Assembly (NCBI GenBank): GCA_029706075.1
Contig: JAINUG010000033.1
Location: 1,736,001-1,800,000 of the forward strand
DNA length: 64,000 nucleotides
Direction of reading: 5' to 3'
Source of the DNA: Aldrovandia affinis
Taxonomy: Eukaryota; Chordata; Actinopteri; Notacanthiformes; Halosauridae
Position numbers and translations under genes: made by a program. Below are positions 1-10,849 of the stretch, piece after piece (within the stretch, counting starts at the first letter, position 1; every line of letters starts with the position of its first letter). The notes beneath the pieces are model-generated. The model was not told the origin of the DNA and made no database searches. It saw only the letters and a program-made list of their open reading frames with translations.

Positions 1-1042
1 GACGATAAGCTTGTTCTTCAACACTTACTGTATCAATCAAATTAATGATCAATTATCCCCATGATAAACAACCCTATCCAAGAACAAGTAGCACAGCATA
101 TAATTTCTAAATTTAACAACATGTACCAAGGCAGTGGTTGCCTTCCTTTCATTTTGTCCTGATTAATTCTAGCACACAGTGTTCCAAGTGTCATACATAA
201 CAGCCAAATGGAAAAACTGGATTTATTCCGGCAAAGCGTAGAACAAATTTTGTTTGAATGCACACCCAGATAATGCATGCAAGAGCACCCTTTCCCGGAA
301 GGCACCAGTGCCCACTCCGTAATTATGTAAGGAGACGTTGCTGTTGGAAAAGCTGGGAGGGGAGTTGGAAGGAAAGAGTTAAGTTGGTGCCAACGTGGTG
401 TTTGCAGCAGAGGGTGTCAGACGGCCATCTGAGTTGGCTTGTCCTTGCGAGTCTGTCCTTTCCTGAGATTCTGTTGGATTCCAGCAGCTGACAGGTAACA
501 TTTTCTCCCAGTCACATCAGATTCCTCCATGAAGGCCATCCCACGGGGACCACCAACCAATGGAATGTCGATGCAACACTAAGTCAATTAGCTGGCAAGG
601 AAAGGCAATGGCATGTAGAAATAGCCTTTTTTCCCTTTCTTCACACTTTTCTTCTTCTCACACTTCTCATACTATTTTTTTAAGCAATTTCACACTGAGG
701 TACAAACAAATCCAGCTGCAACATTTGAGTGAGAATCATGTCCTTCCAGAATGTATGAGTGGTGTAAAGACAACTAAACAATAGGGAAGATAATCAACCT
801 GAGATGCCTGATGCTTAAAGGTAGCATGCCATTCAGGAAGGATTTGTTCTTTGCGATCAAATTATTTAAATGGATGAGTAAATTACAGTAGATTCACAGG
901 CAGTATCGGTCCTGGCTCACTTGATGGTGAGATCAGTCATACCCCCCCACCCCCACCCTCCCAAGCCCCAGGGAGGCCACACAAAACAAGTACCTATGTT
1001 GTAACAAGGCACAATAGCCACCCCTTTCATTTGAAGAAAATA
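1..1042. other. Unique sequence, no gene seen
   Basis: No recognisable coding region or repeat. Short open frames lack domains and plausible splice context. A C-rich run lies around 941-970. The stretch ends at the broken edge of a Tc1-like copy. Confidence 0.6.
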
Positions 1043-1418
1043 CTACAAATGGTCAGGGAGGTGGAGCAGAGGCCTGATTGATGGAGTGCTGAGTGGAGAG
1101 ACGGTTGTCCTTCTGCCCATTGCTGCAGAGGAACTCTGAAGCTCTCTTAGAGTGGCCATTGGGTTCTTGGTCACCTTCCTGACCAAGGCCCTTCTTGCCC
1201 CGTTACTGAGTTTGGCCGGACGGCCAGCTCTAAGAAGAGTCATGGTGGTTCCAAACTTCTTCCATTTCACAATGATGGAGCCCACTGTGCTCCTGGGAAC
1301 TTTCAATGCTTTAGCAATGTTTTTATACACTTCCCCAGATCTATGCCTCGACACAATTATATCTCAAAGGTCTATGGAGAGTTCCCAGGACTTAATGGCT
1401 AGGTTTTTTTTGCTCTGA
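1043..1418 (-). pseudogene. Tc1-like transposase, N-terminal HTH fragment
   Basis: This would encode the DNA-binding end of a DD34E Tc1 transposase, which binds the inverted repeats in the nucleus. The open frame from 1354 reads through SRHRSGEVYKNIAKAL and PRSTVGSIIVKWKKFGT, the first helix-turn-helix of Tc1 enzymes, then GRPAKLSNGARRALVRK, the start of the second. The more N-terminal part is visible in the same frame back to about 1418. After about residue 85 the similarity fades and the frame ends at 1043, so none of the three catalytic acidic residues remains. About a quarter of the usual 340-residue length is left. Dead copy. Confidence 0.75.
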
Positions 1419-1790
1419 CATGCACTGTGAACTGTGGGACTTTATATAGACAGGTGTGTGCCTTTGCATGTACAATCAATTTAATTTGCCACAGGTGGAC
1501 TACAATCAAGTTCTAGAAACATCTCAAGGATGATCAAAGGAACTGGATCCATCTGAGCTCAATTTCGAATGTCCTAGTGAACAGTCTGCATACTTGTGTA
1601 AATGTGATATTTCAGTTTTTTATTTTGAATAAATGAGAAAAAATGTCAAAAAACCTATTTTTGCTTTGTCATTATGTGGTATTGTGTGTAGATTGATGAG
1701 GAAAACAAATAATCTAATCAATTTTAGAATAAGGCTGTAACATAAAATGTGGAAAAAGTGAAGGGGTCTGAATACTCTCCGAATGCACTG
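1043..1790 (-). mobile_element. Truncated Tc1/mariner-like transposon (5' half)
   Basis: The right edge has a Tc1-type terminus: the inward repeat runs through GAATACTCTCCGAATGCACTG and ends at 1790, followed by the expected TA at 1791-1792. The transposase N-terminus lies on the minus strand behind a roughly 370-bp leader, as in teleost Tc1 elements whose ends read CAGTGC...AGTATTCAGACCCC. The other half, with its inverted repeat and the catalytic domain, is missing, and the left boundary near 1043 is a deletion edge. Non-autonomous relic. Confidence 0.8.
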
Positions 1791-2145
1791 TATACAAATA
1801 ACAAATTTAAATTGAACAATAAATACAAATAAATAGATAAATAAAAATAGCATGCTTCTTTTAAAAGGAACAAAAATAAGGAAGTGCTGTCCAAGACAAT
1901 CAATAAGAACACTGACACATATTGCACACTAATTAAAAAATTGAAGGTGCACACAAATAAAAGTAAATTGAACACAGCGGAGTTGCACCTTTTCAATACT
2001 GGCTGAGTCTGGCTCAATGTGGCTGAAAGTCCATTATGCACAAACCAGACTTAAGATAGCTTCTGCTGTTTTGCTGATAGTTTAGCTGGACTATATGCAT
2101 GTTAACTAGCTAGTAGTATGCTCATAGTGATGCAGTATAGTGCTA

Positions 2146-2178
2146 TTATTACCCCCCAAAATTAATGGGGGGTAATAA
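2146..2178. repeat. Perfect 13-bp inverted repeat with C6/G6 core
   Basis: The left arm TTATTACCCCCCA (2146-2158) and right arm TGGGGGGTAATAA (2166-2178) are exact reverse complements separated by 7 nt. It could fold as a hairpin or be the fused ends of a lost foldback element. No gene or T-run nearby suggests a terminator role. Confidence 0.85.
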
Positions 2179-4023
2179 ATGAGGCTGTTTTCTCAAAGTA
2201 TCGGATATCTGGGTATCATCTTTATTTCTGGATATTTAGCGAAGGCCTTTGTGTCTTCTCTATGCAAGCTCATGTCATGTCTTAAGGTTAACCTTTCTGG
2301 CTCTTTTGTTCTGTTTATTCTGGTTCCTGGTGAAAGCCTGAATTGTTTGGGATTTTCCTTTATTGTTAGTCTTTTGGCCAGACGTTTTGGCTTCTTAATT
2401 GTAGCTAATGAAAATACATTAACTTTGGGACAGTCCGTGAGAAAGCTAGAAATTTGGGGGTATGTATGGTTTTTTAATGCATACACTTAAGACATCCAAA
2501 TGATAGCCTATCACCTTCTGCTTCTGATTAATTGAGAGAAAAATGTGTTTGTTTTCACATTGATTAAATTATATCTATTTGTTGCAGTGGTGATTTCTTT
2601 AAGACAACGAGGGAAGCTCGGATTCCTCTATAATTGAGAATGGAAATATTTTTTTAATTACTGTTTACTACTGTTCCCAACATGGAAATACATGGGCCAG
2701 AATATCCATAAAGTTATTTGGTTAAAAATAACCAACTAAAAACAGTGGAATTTAAGCCAAATCAAGCTTTGTGCCTGCTCTTTCATGTGTATGGCGACAT
2801 TGCTATGTCACGTTATAACCTCAAAGTCAGTGCTAAATGTCAGGATGTTAGAAATGACAGATGGCCTTTTCCGTTGTATGTATACAACTCATCACCCACT
2901 GACAGTGGGGACTACATCACTTCCTGCTCAAAATGTGCTTCCTCCAGAATTCATTCGCCAATTTATCTCCAGGGGTAGAAATGCAAGAGTCACTCTGCTT
3001 TCACATTAGTTGCACTATTCACATTCAGAATGCAAATTCAATTGAATTGTCTGAATTCAATTCAGATCATTTCGTATTGTGTTGCCTTGCTGTATTTCTC
3101 CCACGAAGAAGAGACAAGGAAAAGGGTAAATGGAATGTACTCTTGAGTGCAACTGCAAAGCAGCAAACAGATTTTCCCAACACTATAGTAATATTCTTAT
3201 ATCCAACATGCATATGCACACATTTCAGTGCAGACTTTTTAAGGATGGGAGAAGGCTTGCCTGAGGTGTGGGAAACTTCAGGGGGAAACTTCTATCCTCC
3301 AATTGCTGTGTTCAAACTGCATGTGAAAAGCATTTTCAGCATTTCTTTTTCTTTTTAGAGCTACGCTCAATTCTGCCAAGGAAAAGATCTGAGTGGCACT
3401 GAACTAGCCCTACTGAACCCTCTTTCAATAATTGCACTCATCTCCACTTGCTGTATGGACATTAGAGTGAGCCATAGCTCACTCACTATGATGACTAAGC
3501 TGAATTATACATAACAAGTAATACATCTCCAGAACATTACATCCCTTACATTACATAGTGTCCATTACATCCATTAAGTGGAGCCAAAGCTCTACTCCAC
3601 TCCTGCTGTGCTGAAGTGTTTTTCATTTTATTTTCAACTTATAGAAGGGAACATGGCAGCAAGAAAGAGGGGTGTGGTACAAGCTTTGTACAAAATGTCA
3701 GGAATTCAGCTCTTGGAACATGAATATATCTTTCCTTTGTCGTGCTTCACAGTAATTAGGTCGGATTCAGGCATACACTGATGTAACATCCTCTTCGCCA
3801 GGGACACAATACAAAATACCTGTAAGCCCTTTTGGGTCATGCTAAATTGATTTACGGCTCTGTGGGTCAAGTCATTGGCCAGGCCCGGTCCCTGAGCGGT
3901 GCTCATGGTCTACTTGACATGGAGGTTTACTGTCAACATGTTACCCTGCTGCAATCAAGAGCTGCCAATTAAATCATGGCCAGATGTAGGCTGAAAAAAA
4001 TACATTGAGTGCTGTAAGTGGGT

Positions 4024-4060
4024 GAGTGAGAGAGAGAGAGCGAGAGAGAGAGAGAGAGTG
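4024..4060. repeat. (GA)n microsatellite
   Basis: Near-pure GA repeat with one interruption (GC) in the middle. The minus-strand open frame across it is serine/leucine-rich low complexity and not a real gene. Confidence 0.9.
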
Positions 4061-4996
4061 TAAGAATGAGAGAGAAAGATAGAAACTGCTTAATAACTCC
4101 AGGTGATGCTATGTATAAGTAACTTGAGCACAATATTCTGCCTGGTGCGTGAACTGGGATGCAAAAAAGCACAGCTGTCTCTGAAAAGGCCATTGCATTA
4201 GGCACTTTTGCCGATAACAAGATGATATACTTCCGCTGGTAAATGTGGCTGTGGCACAATTCGATGTGACGTGATGACAACCACTGGAGAGATTGGAGAA
4301 ATGTCATCTGCTCACAGCTCCGTTTTGTAAGGCTCGCTGTGTTTGCTATTCCCGCCTCGCACAGCTCCATCTCCCAGCCCTAATGTCTTAAGATAGGTGT
4401 CAATGAGAAGCCCTTCAGTGCAAATTGGTATGTGTTACACAGCAACACCAGTATTTCCAATGCATCCCAAAAGAATAGCTAACCTTTCAGGTAATGTTGT
4501 TTTTTTTATTTGTTTTTTGTCCCACTGTGCCCTCTTTTTTCCAAAGCCTAGCTGTGTAGGTATGTCTTTCTTGTTTTGTATGCTACCCGTTTTGTATGCT
4601 AAGGCGAGGTAGTATTACTTTCCTGGTCATGTTTTCCCATGGGTCAATGATAACTAACCTAGAGCGACAACCAGAAATTAATCTGATGCAAAACCATACA
4701 TCTTTCTTTTCTTTTGCTTTGACATCCCTAATAAATGCAGGAGGTAAACACACAGTATGCATATCTTAAGCTGTTAAATAGTGTAGCCATCTAATCGGAA
4801 AACCCTGAGCTCACTGAAGACAGCAACATCGTCGTCTCTGTGAACATCCATCAGCACCACCCTGACCCCAGCAACAGGGACTGTGTGTACAAAGTATACA
4901 AAGCTTCAGTCTCTGACCTTGGGATAAACCTGGGACAATAAATAGCTCTGCACAGTCATCTGCAAACATTGACTATGGGCTTCATCGCTTCTTTTC

Positions 4997-5100
4997 TGTG
5001 TGTGTGTGTGTAGAAATGAATAAGTGTCTCCGTGCGTTTGTCCCTGTGTGCATGTGTGTGTCTTAATGTGAGTGTGTGTATGTGTATGTGTGTATCTTCA
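4997..5100. repeat. TG-rich imperfect microsatellite
   Basis: A pure (TG) run at about 4997-5011 is followed by interrupted TG blocks to about 5095, typical of fish intergenic DNA. Confidence 0.8.
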
Positions 5101-6412
5101 TTATTGTGCATGTGTATGCATGGGTAGCTGCTCAGAATAGGAGTTCTCCAAAAAATAAAAATATATTTAAAGTGTTCAGTCTATATACGTATATAATGAC
5201 CTGAAATTGTATTATAACCTTTACTGTATATCAGAAATGAGCTAAACAGTGCTCACTATTGATAAGGAGAATGTTCTCCCTTCTGGTTGTATGTGAACGG
5301 CTCATTATAAAACTCCCTCATTATAACAAGTATAGGTTTGATATCACCTATTTACTAAAGGAGAGGAGTGCCAGAGGAGGATGCTCTCTCTTTCAATAGA
5401 GGGCACTGACCGGGCCTGGAATTCTGTATTTTTTAGGGCAAGGCCACTTTGGCGTTCGGTGAATGGTTATTTATTTGAGCGCCAGGCCAGAGAGAAAAAT
5501 GTTAAACATGTTTGCTTTGAAGCTAGTGCTTGTGACAGCAAGATTTGAATATATTCATAGCATTGACAATGCATCAACAGGCCATCATGTCTACTGGAAA
5601 ATTCCATGGAAAAAAATGGTCCTGAACATGAAAGACTGAAATTCAATCTTCAAATTAAAATATGATTTCCACAGTATGGCAATACACAGCACATTAACAT
5701 AATTTCTACAAAGTGCTTTATAATAGCTATTCTCTATCTTGCTAACTACCTAAAGTTATATTGCCCTTCTGCTCACTTTACCTTGCAATTTCTCTGACTG
5801 TGTGACTGATAGGGGATGATAATACTGACTGTAGAAATGTGCCCAAGGAGTGGTCTTGTACTGTGGGTCGCTTGACAGGCTGCAACACTAAGTGGGGATT
5901 GGATAGCAGTATATTAAAAAGGACTAGAATGAGTCTCTAGGTTAAACCCTGGTATGTAAAACATATATTGTTGTATATTGCCTCTCCAATGTTTCCATGT
6001 TTTCTACATCTGTCTAAGTACCTTTTTTGAGTTCAATGTTTCCTTTTTTGTTTTTAGGTTCCATAGCTAGCTAGTGGTATTATTTTATTTCCCTTCTTCT
6101 AATATAGACTGGTTAGTGGACAGAAACAACTACCACCGGAGGCCAGTGTGGCTAATGGTTGGATTGCAGACTTTGACTTTGACATTGACTTTGACTTTAT
6201 TATATATTTTTTGACAGTTACAAACGGAATAAAAGAAGAATTTACAGTGTCTATTATAGCTATATATAAACACACATCTTAAAACAACAACAACAACAAC
6301 ATATTTACATATAGACAAACATAGAGTACACAAAGCACACTCACAGATCACACAGTACAGTTAGGGATCATAGCAGATTTTAAAACAATGGGGGGAACAG
6401 TTTGGTCAGTTT

Positions 6413-6945
6413 TTAAAGAGAAGCATTAAAGAGTCTGATGGCAGTGGGCAGTGGGTTTCCCAAGCGGGTTGTTGTAAATTTAAGACACGTAAGTTCATTG
6501 CTGTTCCTCAGCAGCCTGTGTGAACAGTTCGCTTGCCTGGGTGGGAGCATATCACGCAGTGGGTGCTGGGAGTCATGCATGTCCTTCACCAGTTGCACTG
6601 CTTGGTTTTCTCTCCTGCTCTGCAGTGACAGGAGCAGTGGCCTGGCTGCACCATTTCCGGTTATGATTTTCAATGCTCTTTTTTGCACTTTGTCCAGTAG
6701 TGCTTCTTGTTTTTTTATTGCATTCAAAAGTAGGACTCCATTATATTCAAGGCAGGGCCTGACCAGGGTGGTGTGGATGGGGACAAGGTCCTCAGTTCAG
6801 CCATGTCTGGCTAGAACAGTCAGAAAGTGCAGTAGTTTTTTCCTCACTGACTGCTCCATATGGGTGTTACCACTGAGGTTTAAGTCTAAGTGAAATGCAA
6901 GGTACTTGTTGTTGTTGTAGAGGAAACAACAGGGACTACAACAGA
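6413..6945 (-). pseudogene. Outer LINE ORF2, C-terminal part
   Basis: This is the end of the reverse transcriptase downstream of the palm. The frames carry LNLSGNTHMEQSVRKKL (6840-6900), then LVRPCLEYNGVLL and DKVQKRALKIITG, the conserved 'LxYxxxxW...QKRALRII' stretch at the end of LINE RT thumbs. The protein ends at 6413 with RLFNASL. It continues the RT fragment at 7895-9170 across the inserted LINE. At least one frame change is needed near 6730. Not functional. Confidence 0.7.
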
Positions 6946-7895
6946 CTTTTTACATTACATTACATTACAGGCATTTGGCAGACGCTCTTATCCAGAGCGA
7001 CGTACAACAAAGTGTTAACCGTAGTCAAGAACAGTTTAGCTGAAAGCCACCCTAGTGGGAAGTACAATTCCTGGGTGCTAGGAGCAACCACATAGTTAAA
7101 CTAGGACCCTGTAGGTAAATCTGTAGCCACAATTCAAAGGTAGCAGTAAAGCACTCAAATGCAGGAAATAACGCCTAAGCCTAATACAATACAAACAAGT
7201 AGACGTGTAAACTAAGCAACTATGTCCCTAAGTAACAAAAACCGGACTACGGGGAGAGGTGCACCCTGAAGAGGTGAGTCTTCAGTCGTCGCTTGAAGGT
7301 GGCCAGGGTCTCAGCTGTTCTGACTTCCACAGGAAGGTCATTCCACCATCGTGGAGCCAGAACCGACAGGAGACGTGACCGGGAAGCGCAGGTGCGGAGG
7401 GGGGGAGGTGCTAGGCGTCCTGAGGTAGCAGAACGGAGAGGTCTGGCAGGTGTGTAGGGTTTGAAGATCTTGAGGAGGTATGTTGGGGCTGATCCCTTGA
7501 CTGCCTGGTATGCTAGGACTAATGTCTTGAATTTGATGCGAGCTATAACAGGCAGCCAGTGGAGGGTAGTGAGCAGAGGGGTGACATGGGAGTGTCTAGG
7601 AAGGTTGTAGACCAGACGGGCTGCAGCGTTCTGGATGAGTTGCAGGGGTCTGATGGCAGATGCGGGAAGGCCAGCCAGGAGCGAGTTGCAGTAGTCCAAG
7701 CGGGACAGTGCCATTGCTTGGACCAGGAGCTGAGCAGAGTACGTGGTAAGGAAGGGACGGATCCTCCTGATGTTATACAGGAAGAATCTGCACGCCCGGC
7801 TTACCGCTGCAATGTTCATTGATAGGGACAGCCTGTTGTCCATCACCACATCAAGATTCTTCGCGCAGAGTGATGATGTCGCCAGGGTGTCAATG
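6946..7895 (-). mobile_element. 5'-truncated L2-type LINE inserted in the outer LINE
   Basis: The 3' end, at the low-coordinate side, is a (ATTAC)n/(TGTAA)n tail at 6950-6968. Next to it is the teleost LINE/SINE terminal motif GCAGACGCTCTTATCCAGAG (6976-6997). Coding sequence for the RT C-terminus runs from about 7890 to 7247. The outer LINE resumes on both sides, at TGGACAAGTGGG near 7920 and at CTACAACAACAAC near 6920, which places the junctions at roughly 7895 and 6946. I could not define a clear TSD. Confidence 0.7.
7247..7895 (-). pseudogene. L2-type LINE reverse transcriptase, C-terminal 210 residues
   Basis: A continuous frame with the post-palm region of L2/CR1 reverse transcriptases. 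Visible motifs are LSRLDYCNSLLAGLP, LQLIQNAAARLV, HVTPLLTTLHWLPV, then the C-terminal PRWWNDLPVEVRTAETLATF and KRRLKTHLF. The palm with its YADD box is absent because the copy is 5'-truncated. The first dozen codons of the longer open frame (to 7933) belong to the outer LINE, so the frame is a chance fusion of two elements. No inactivating change is visible within the retained piece, which suggests it is younger than its host element. Confidence 0.8.
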
Positions 7896-9170
7896 GACTT
7901 CTTTCCATTTTCCCACTTGTCCAACTGCTCCATCTACATGCCCATGGTAGTGGTGCTTTATATGTTGGTCAGTATCCTGGCCCAGGACAGACCCACATCG
8001 TCTGCGTACCCTGTGTCTAGAATGTCGCTGAGGTCTGTCCTGCGAGTAGACATGTGGAGCAGAAAGAGGTATGGGGAGACCACCCCTCCTTGGGGAACCC
8101 CAGATGTCACCTCTGACCAGGGTCTGTACGTGCCGTTTGCCATGACCCTCTACCTTCTACCGGTAGTGTAACTATGTAGCCAGGCAAGAAGCCTTGGACA
8201 CAGCTCGATGACGGCTAGATGTTGTAATAGGTTGGCATGATCCACATGGTCAAAAGCTTTGGACATGTCAGCCAACAGCACTCTCACCATTGTTGGTTGC
8301 CTGGCATCTGTAGCTGTAAGCCACGAGTGTGTGGCTTTCACAAGAGCAGTTGTGGTGCTGGATTTAGGTAGGTAGGCGTACTTGTTGTTGCATTCAGCGA
8401 GGACTGTTGGCATGAGTTTTCTCACAAAAAAACATTCTTGAATTTGACCCTTGGTGTGCTGAGATTTGACACTTTAGGGATGGGGCACATGTTTGCTGAT
8501 TTCCAGGCCACAGGAACGGTTCCATGCCAGTAGGAGGTGTTGACGATGTGGGTGAGGACAGGGGCTAGATCTTTGGCATGCTCCTTGAGCAGCCAGGTCG
8601 GAATACCATCCGGCCCACAGACTTTATGTGGGCTGAGCATAGACAGGGCCTGTTTAATTTGGCCTGTACTGCACAGGTCATTGTGCCCTGCAGATGTGAG
8701 TGAGAGGGCGCAGAAAGGGGTGTGGTACTGGTCCAGGCTTCGGCAAAGAAGCTGTTTAAAACATTGGACATGTTGTCATTCTCCACTCCATCAATTTCCC
8801 ACCTGATGTTTTCTTTCTTCCCAAGACTTTGTTAATGAACTCCCACCACTCCTTGGGGTTTGTCTTTAGATTCTTTAATGAGCCTCTGCACTTTGTTTCT
8901 CTTCATTCTCCCACCTATTAAAAGTCTTCTGTCTTTTTCTGACAGCATCCTTTATTTGTTCAGTCATCCATGGTTTGTCCAGTGTGTTTGTTTTTTCTTT
9001 TTTATGGGCATTCAGACATCGAGAGAAGTCTGAATGGCAGTGTTTAATATGTCCACCTTTACATCTATGCAGTCTGCCTCATAGACTGGCATCCAGTCTG
9101 TGCTGGCCATGCACCATGCACCAGTCTGTAGGCATTCCAGTGTTTAGGAACACAAAGGGACGAGGGTAAA
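7895..9170 (-). pseudogene. Outer LINE reverse transcriptase, finger and palm region
   Basis: Minus-strand frames carry the RT blocks in order. At 8422-8640: KVCGPDGIPTWLLKEHAKDL and WKSANMCPIPK (fingers). At 8150-8425: VRVLLADMSKAFDHVDH, motif A with its catalytic Asp. At 7958-8143: SGVPQGGVVSPYLFLLHMS (motif B) and TGYADDVGLS, motif C with both Asp of YADD. Between the first two frames the YRPISLLP-type block is missing, replaced by unrelated codons near 8425-8460, which points to an internal deletion. The linker before the fingers can be followed to about 9150. Catalytic residues are intact but the frame is broken at several points. Confidence 0.78.
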
Positions 9171-9491
9171 TTGTTTAGTATACCTTTAAAACATTGTTGA
9201 AATATGTTTCTATAAAAAAAACATTTTTCCAGCAATAGACACCCACTCCCACACAGACTATGTCATGGGCCCCATCCTCCTCAACCTTTTTGCCTCTGCA
9301 TGTGTTTCTGTGTGGGTGTTTCTGTGTATTTCTGCAAAAGACTACTTGAAATGTGTCCTCTGTTAGTCATTCAGGACCTACCTTAACACATGTATTGTAT
9401 TTGCATGAACTGAAACACTGTGAAGCATTTGCCTGGCTTACACAGGTGAGATTCAGACATTCAGGTCCATACTAACTAGTGTATATATTTC

Positions 9492-9710
9492 CTTTAGTGT
9501 AATTTATTGGCTTAGCAGACACTCCAGGGCAAACAGCAACAACTTGCAGTTAAAATGTTTTCCAGTTGTACAGCTAGATATTTACTGAAGCAATTCAGGC
9601 TAAGTATCTTGCCTATGGGAACCACAACTGTGCCTCACCTGGGATCTGAACCGGCAACCTTTTTCTTGCAAGCTGAGTTTCTTAATCATCACTCCACAAC
9701 CATACTGCTA
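9492..9710 (-). mobile_element. tRNA-derived SINE
   Basis: Read on the minus strand, the head has a B-box-like GGTTCAGATCC (about 9642-9652), followed by the fish SINE body (CACAGTTGTGGTTCCC, then GCCTGAATTGCTTCAGTAAA). It ends in TGTCTGCTAAGCCAATAAA, a tail shared with L2-type LINEs. Length about 215 bp. A-box diverged. No clear TSD found. Confidence 0.65.
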
Positions 9711-9714
9711 CCTT

Positions 9715-10307
9715 TTTCATAGTTTCATATTCCCAGCCCTCCTCGAGTTCTATTAGCTTAGCTCTGCAGGTTTAACAACAAGCTGAAGAGAAGAGCAGAT
9801 TAAACTACTTTAAGGTACTTTGTGTATACACAGTTATACACAGATGCATGCAGTGTTAGAACAGAAGCTGGAAAGAAAAGCCTGGTTTATTATGGCCCAT
9901 GATCTAAACTTAAACTTGAATCTTTTACAATATATTTCTGACTGAATTTAAATTAGAAATAATGAATACCCTTTATTAATGTGGTACATATTTTCAATTG
10001 TTTCAAACTTTTAAACTATTTGGAAACCTATGGATATTTATGTATGTTGTTTCTTGTAGTATCTATGCTATGGATATTTACCTTTTTGTACTTTTTTTCT
10101 GCTGCCTTATTGCCCTTTCCCTGTTTTAACTATGTCTCAGAAAACTCTTGGTGGTACTTTTAATGAGATGGTACTTTTACTGAGATCCATTTTCACATGC
10201 ACCTCTGGAGATTAAAGGGCGAATAACTACTTACAGACATTCAGGACTGAGATTTGTCCTCTAACTGACTGACTATCACACACACACATACGACACAGTG
10301 GCAGGAG
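9715..10307. other. Unique AT-rich DNA, no gene seen
   Basis: No recognisable gene or repeat. The 60-codon frame at 9981-10163 is hydrophobic low-complexity sequence from an AT-rich tract. Confidence 0.5.
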
Positions 10308-10673
10308 TCAACATTATTGAATTGAATTTTGGCTTTGTATAGCGCTTTTCAAGGAACCCAAATGCTTTACAATGATAGGGAGCAACTCACGTCAACCACC
10401 ACCAATGTGCAGCACCCACCTGGATGAACGCGACCGCAGCCATAGTGTGCCAGTACAAACTCACCACACATCAGATACACAGTGGAGAGGGAGGAAATGA
10501 ATGAATGAATTCCATATGTATATATACTGTATATTGTCTTGGTTGGGAATTTGGCCAGGACATGGGATTAACACCCTACTCTTTTTAAAAGCACCATGCG
10601 ATCTTTTATGACCACAGAGAGTCAAGACCTCGGACAGGACTACTACAAATGTCATTATTATTATCAACATTAT
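10308..10673 (-). mobile_element. 5'-truncated LINE 3' end with 10-bp TSD
   Basis: The direct repeat TCAACATTAT flanks the insertion at 10308-10317 and 10664-10673. On the minus strand the insert ends in GCGCTATACAAAGCC followed by (AATTC)-type repeats, the usual 3' end of several fish LINEs. It also contains the 3'-UTR block with GACCACAGAGAGTC (about 10610-10624) and GCCAAATTCCCAACC. About 346 bp long, so a severe 5' truncation, which is typical of target-primed insertion. Confidence 0.75.
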
Positions 10674-10770
10674 GACATATCATCACATCATTGATTATGT
10701 TAATTTGTTTATCAAAAATCCTTGTCCAAGTCTATTTACTTTCCTTTCATTTTTTCCTTTTTTATGCCCA

Positions 10771-10846
10771 GTTCCAGATTTCAACCTGAAACCTTCTGAT
10801 TAAAAGCTCAGATACCTGGCCACTAAGCTACAGCTCACCGCCTCCC
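10771..10846 (-). mobile_element. tRNA-like SINE head fragment
   Basis: The minus strand reads GTAGCTTAGTGGCCAGG (A-box-like) and, about 30 nt later, CAGGTTGAAATCTGG (B-box-like), the spacing of a polymerase III promoter in a tRNA-derived SINE head. No folded cloverleaf with a CCA-ready acceptor stem is evident, so I do not call a tRNA gene. Body and tail are not clear. Confidence 0.45.
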
Positions 10847-10849
10847 CAC

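Larger units (their letters stand above)
1793..6119. other. Unique AT-rich DNA, no gene seen
   Basis: No domain-bearing open frame or recognisable transposon in this 4.3-kb stretch. It contains the hairpin at 2146-2178, a GA tract and TG-rich tracts listed separately. The open frames between 2179 and 4612 (up to about 140 codons) carry no known motif and overlap on both strands, as expected by chance. Confidence 0.5.
6120..9170 (-). mobile_element. LINE relic (Jockey-group RT), split by a second LINE
   Basis: Reverse-transcriptase blocks read on the minus strand from about 9170 down to 6413, followed by a short 3' region and a (GTCAAA)n-type tail (6170-6199, seen on the plus strand as CTTTGA units). 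The order linker, fingers, palm, thumb is that of a LINE ORF2. No endonuclease domain is present, so the copy is 5'-truncated near 9170. At about 6946-7895 another LINE is inserted. An internal deletion also removed the segment between the fingers and palm, near 8425-8440. The exact clade is uncertain; the tail and RT motifs suit the Jockey/CR1/Rex group. Confidence 0.75.

Noticed and set aside
1152..1418. 88-codon plus-strand frame
   Set aside because: It is the antisense of the Tc1 transposase HTH region.
2179..2490. Overlapping 103-codon (+) and 97-codon (-) frames
   Set aside because: The same bases are open on both strands in AT-rich DNA, with no motif. Chance frames.
10771..10846. Possible tRNA gene, also considered at 13.9, 30.5 and 31.2 kb
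   Set aside because: A- and B-box-like sequences are present, but an acceptor stem and full cloverleaf are not, and SINE bodies follow. They are SINE heads.
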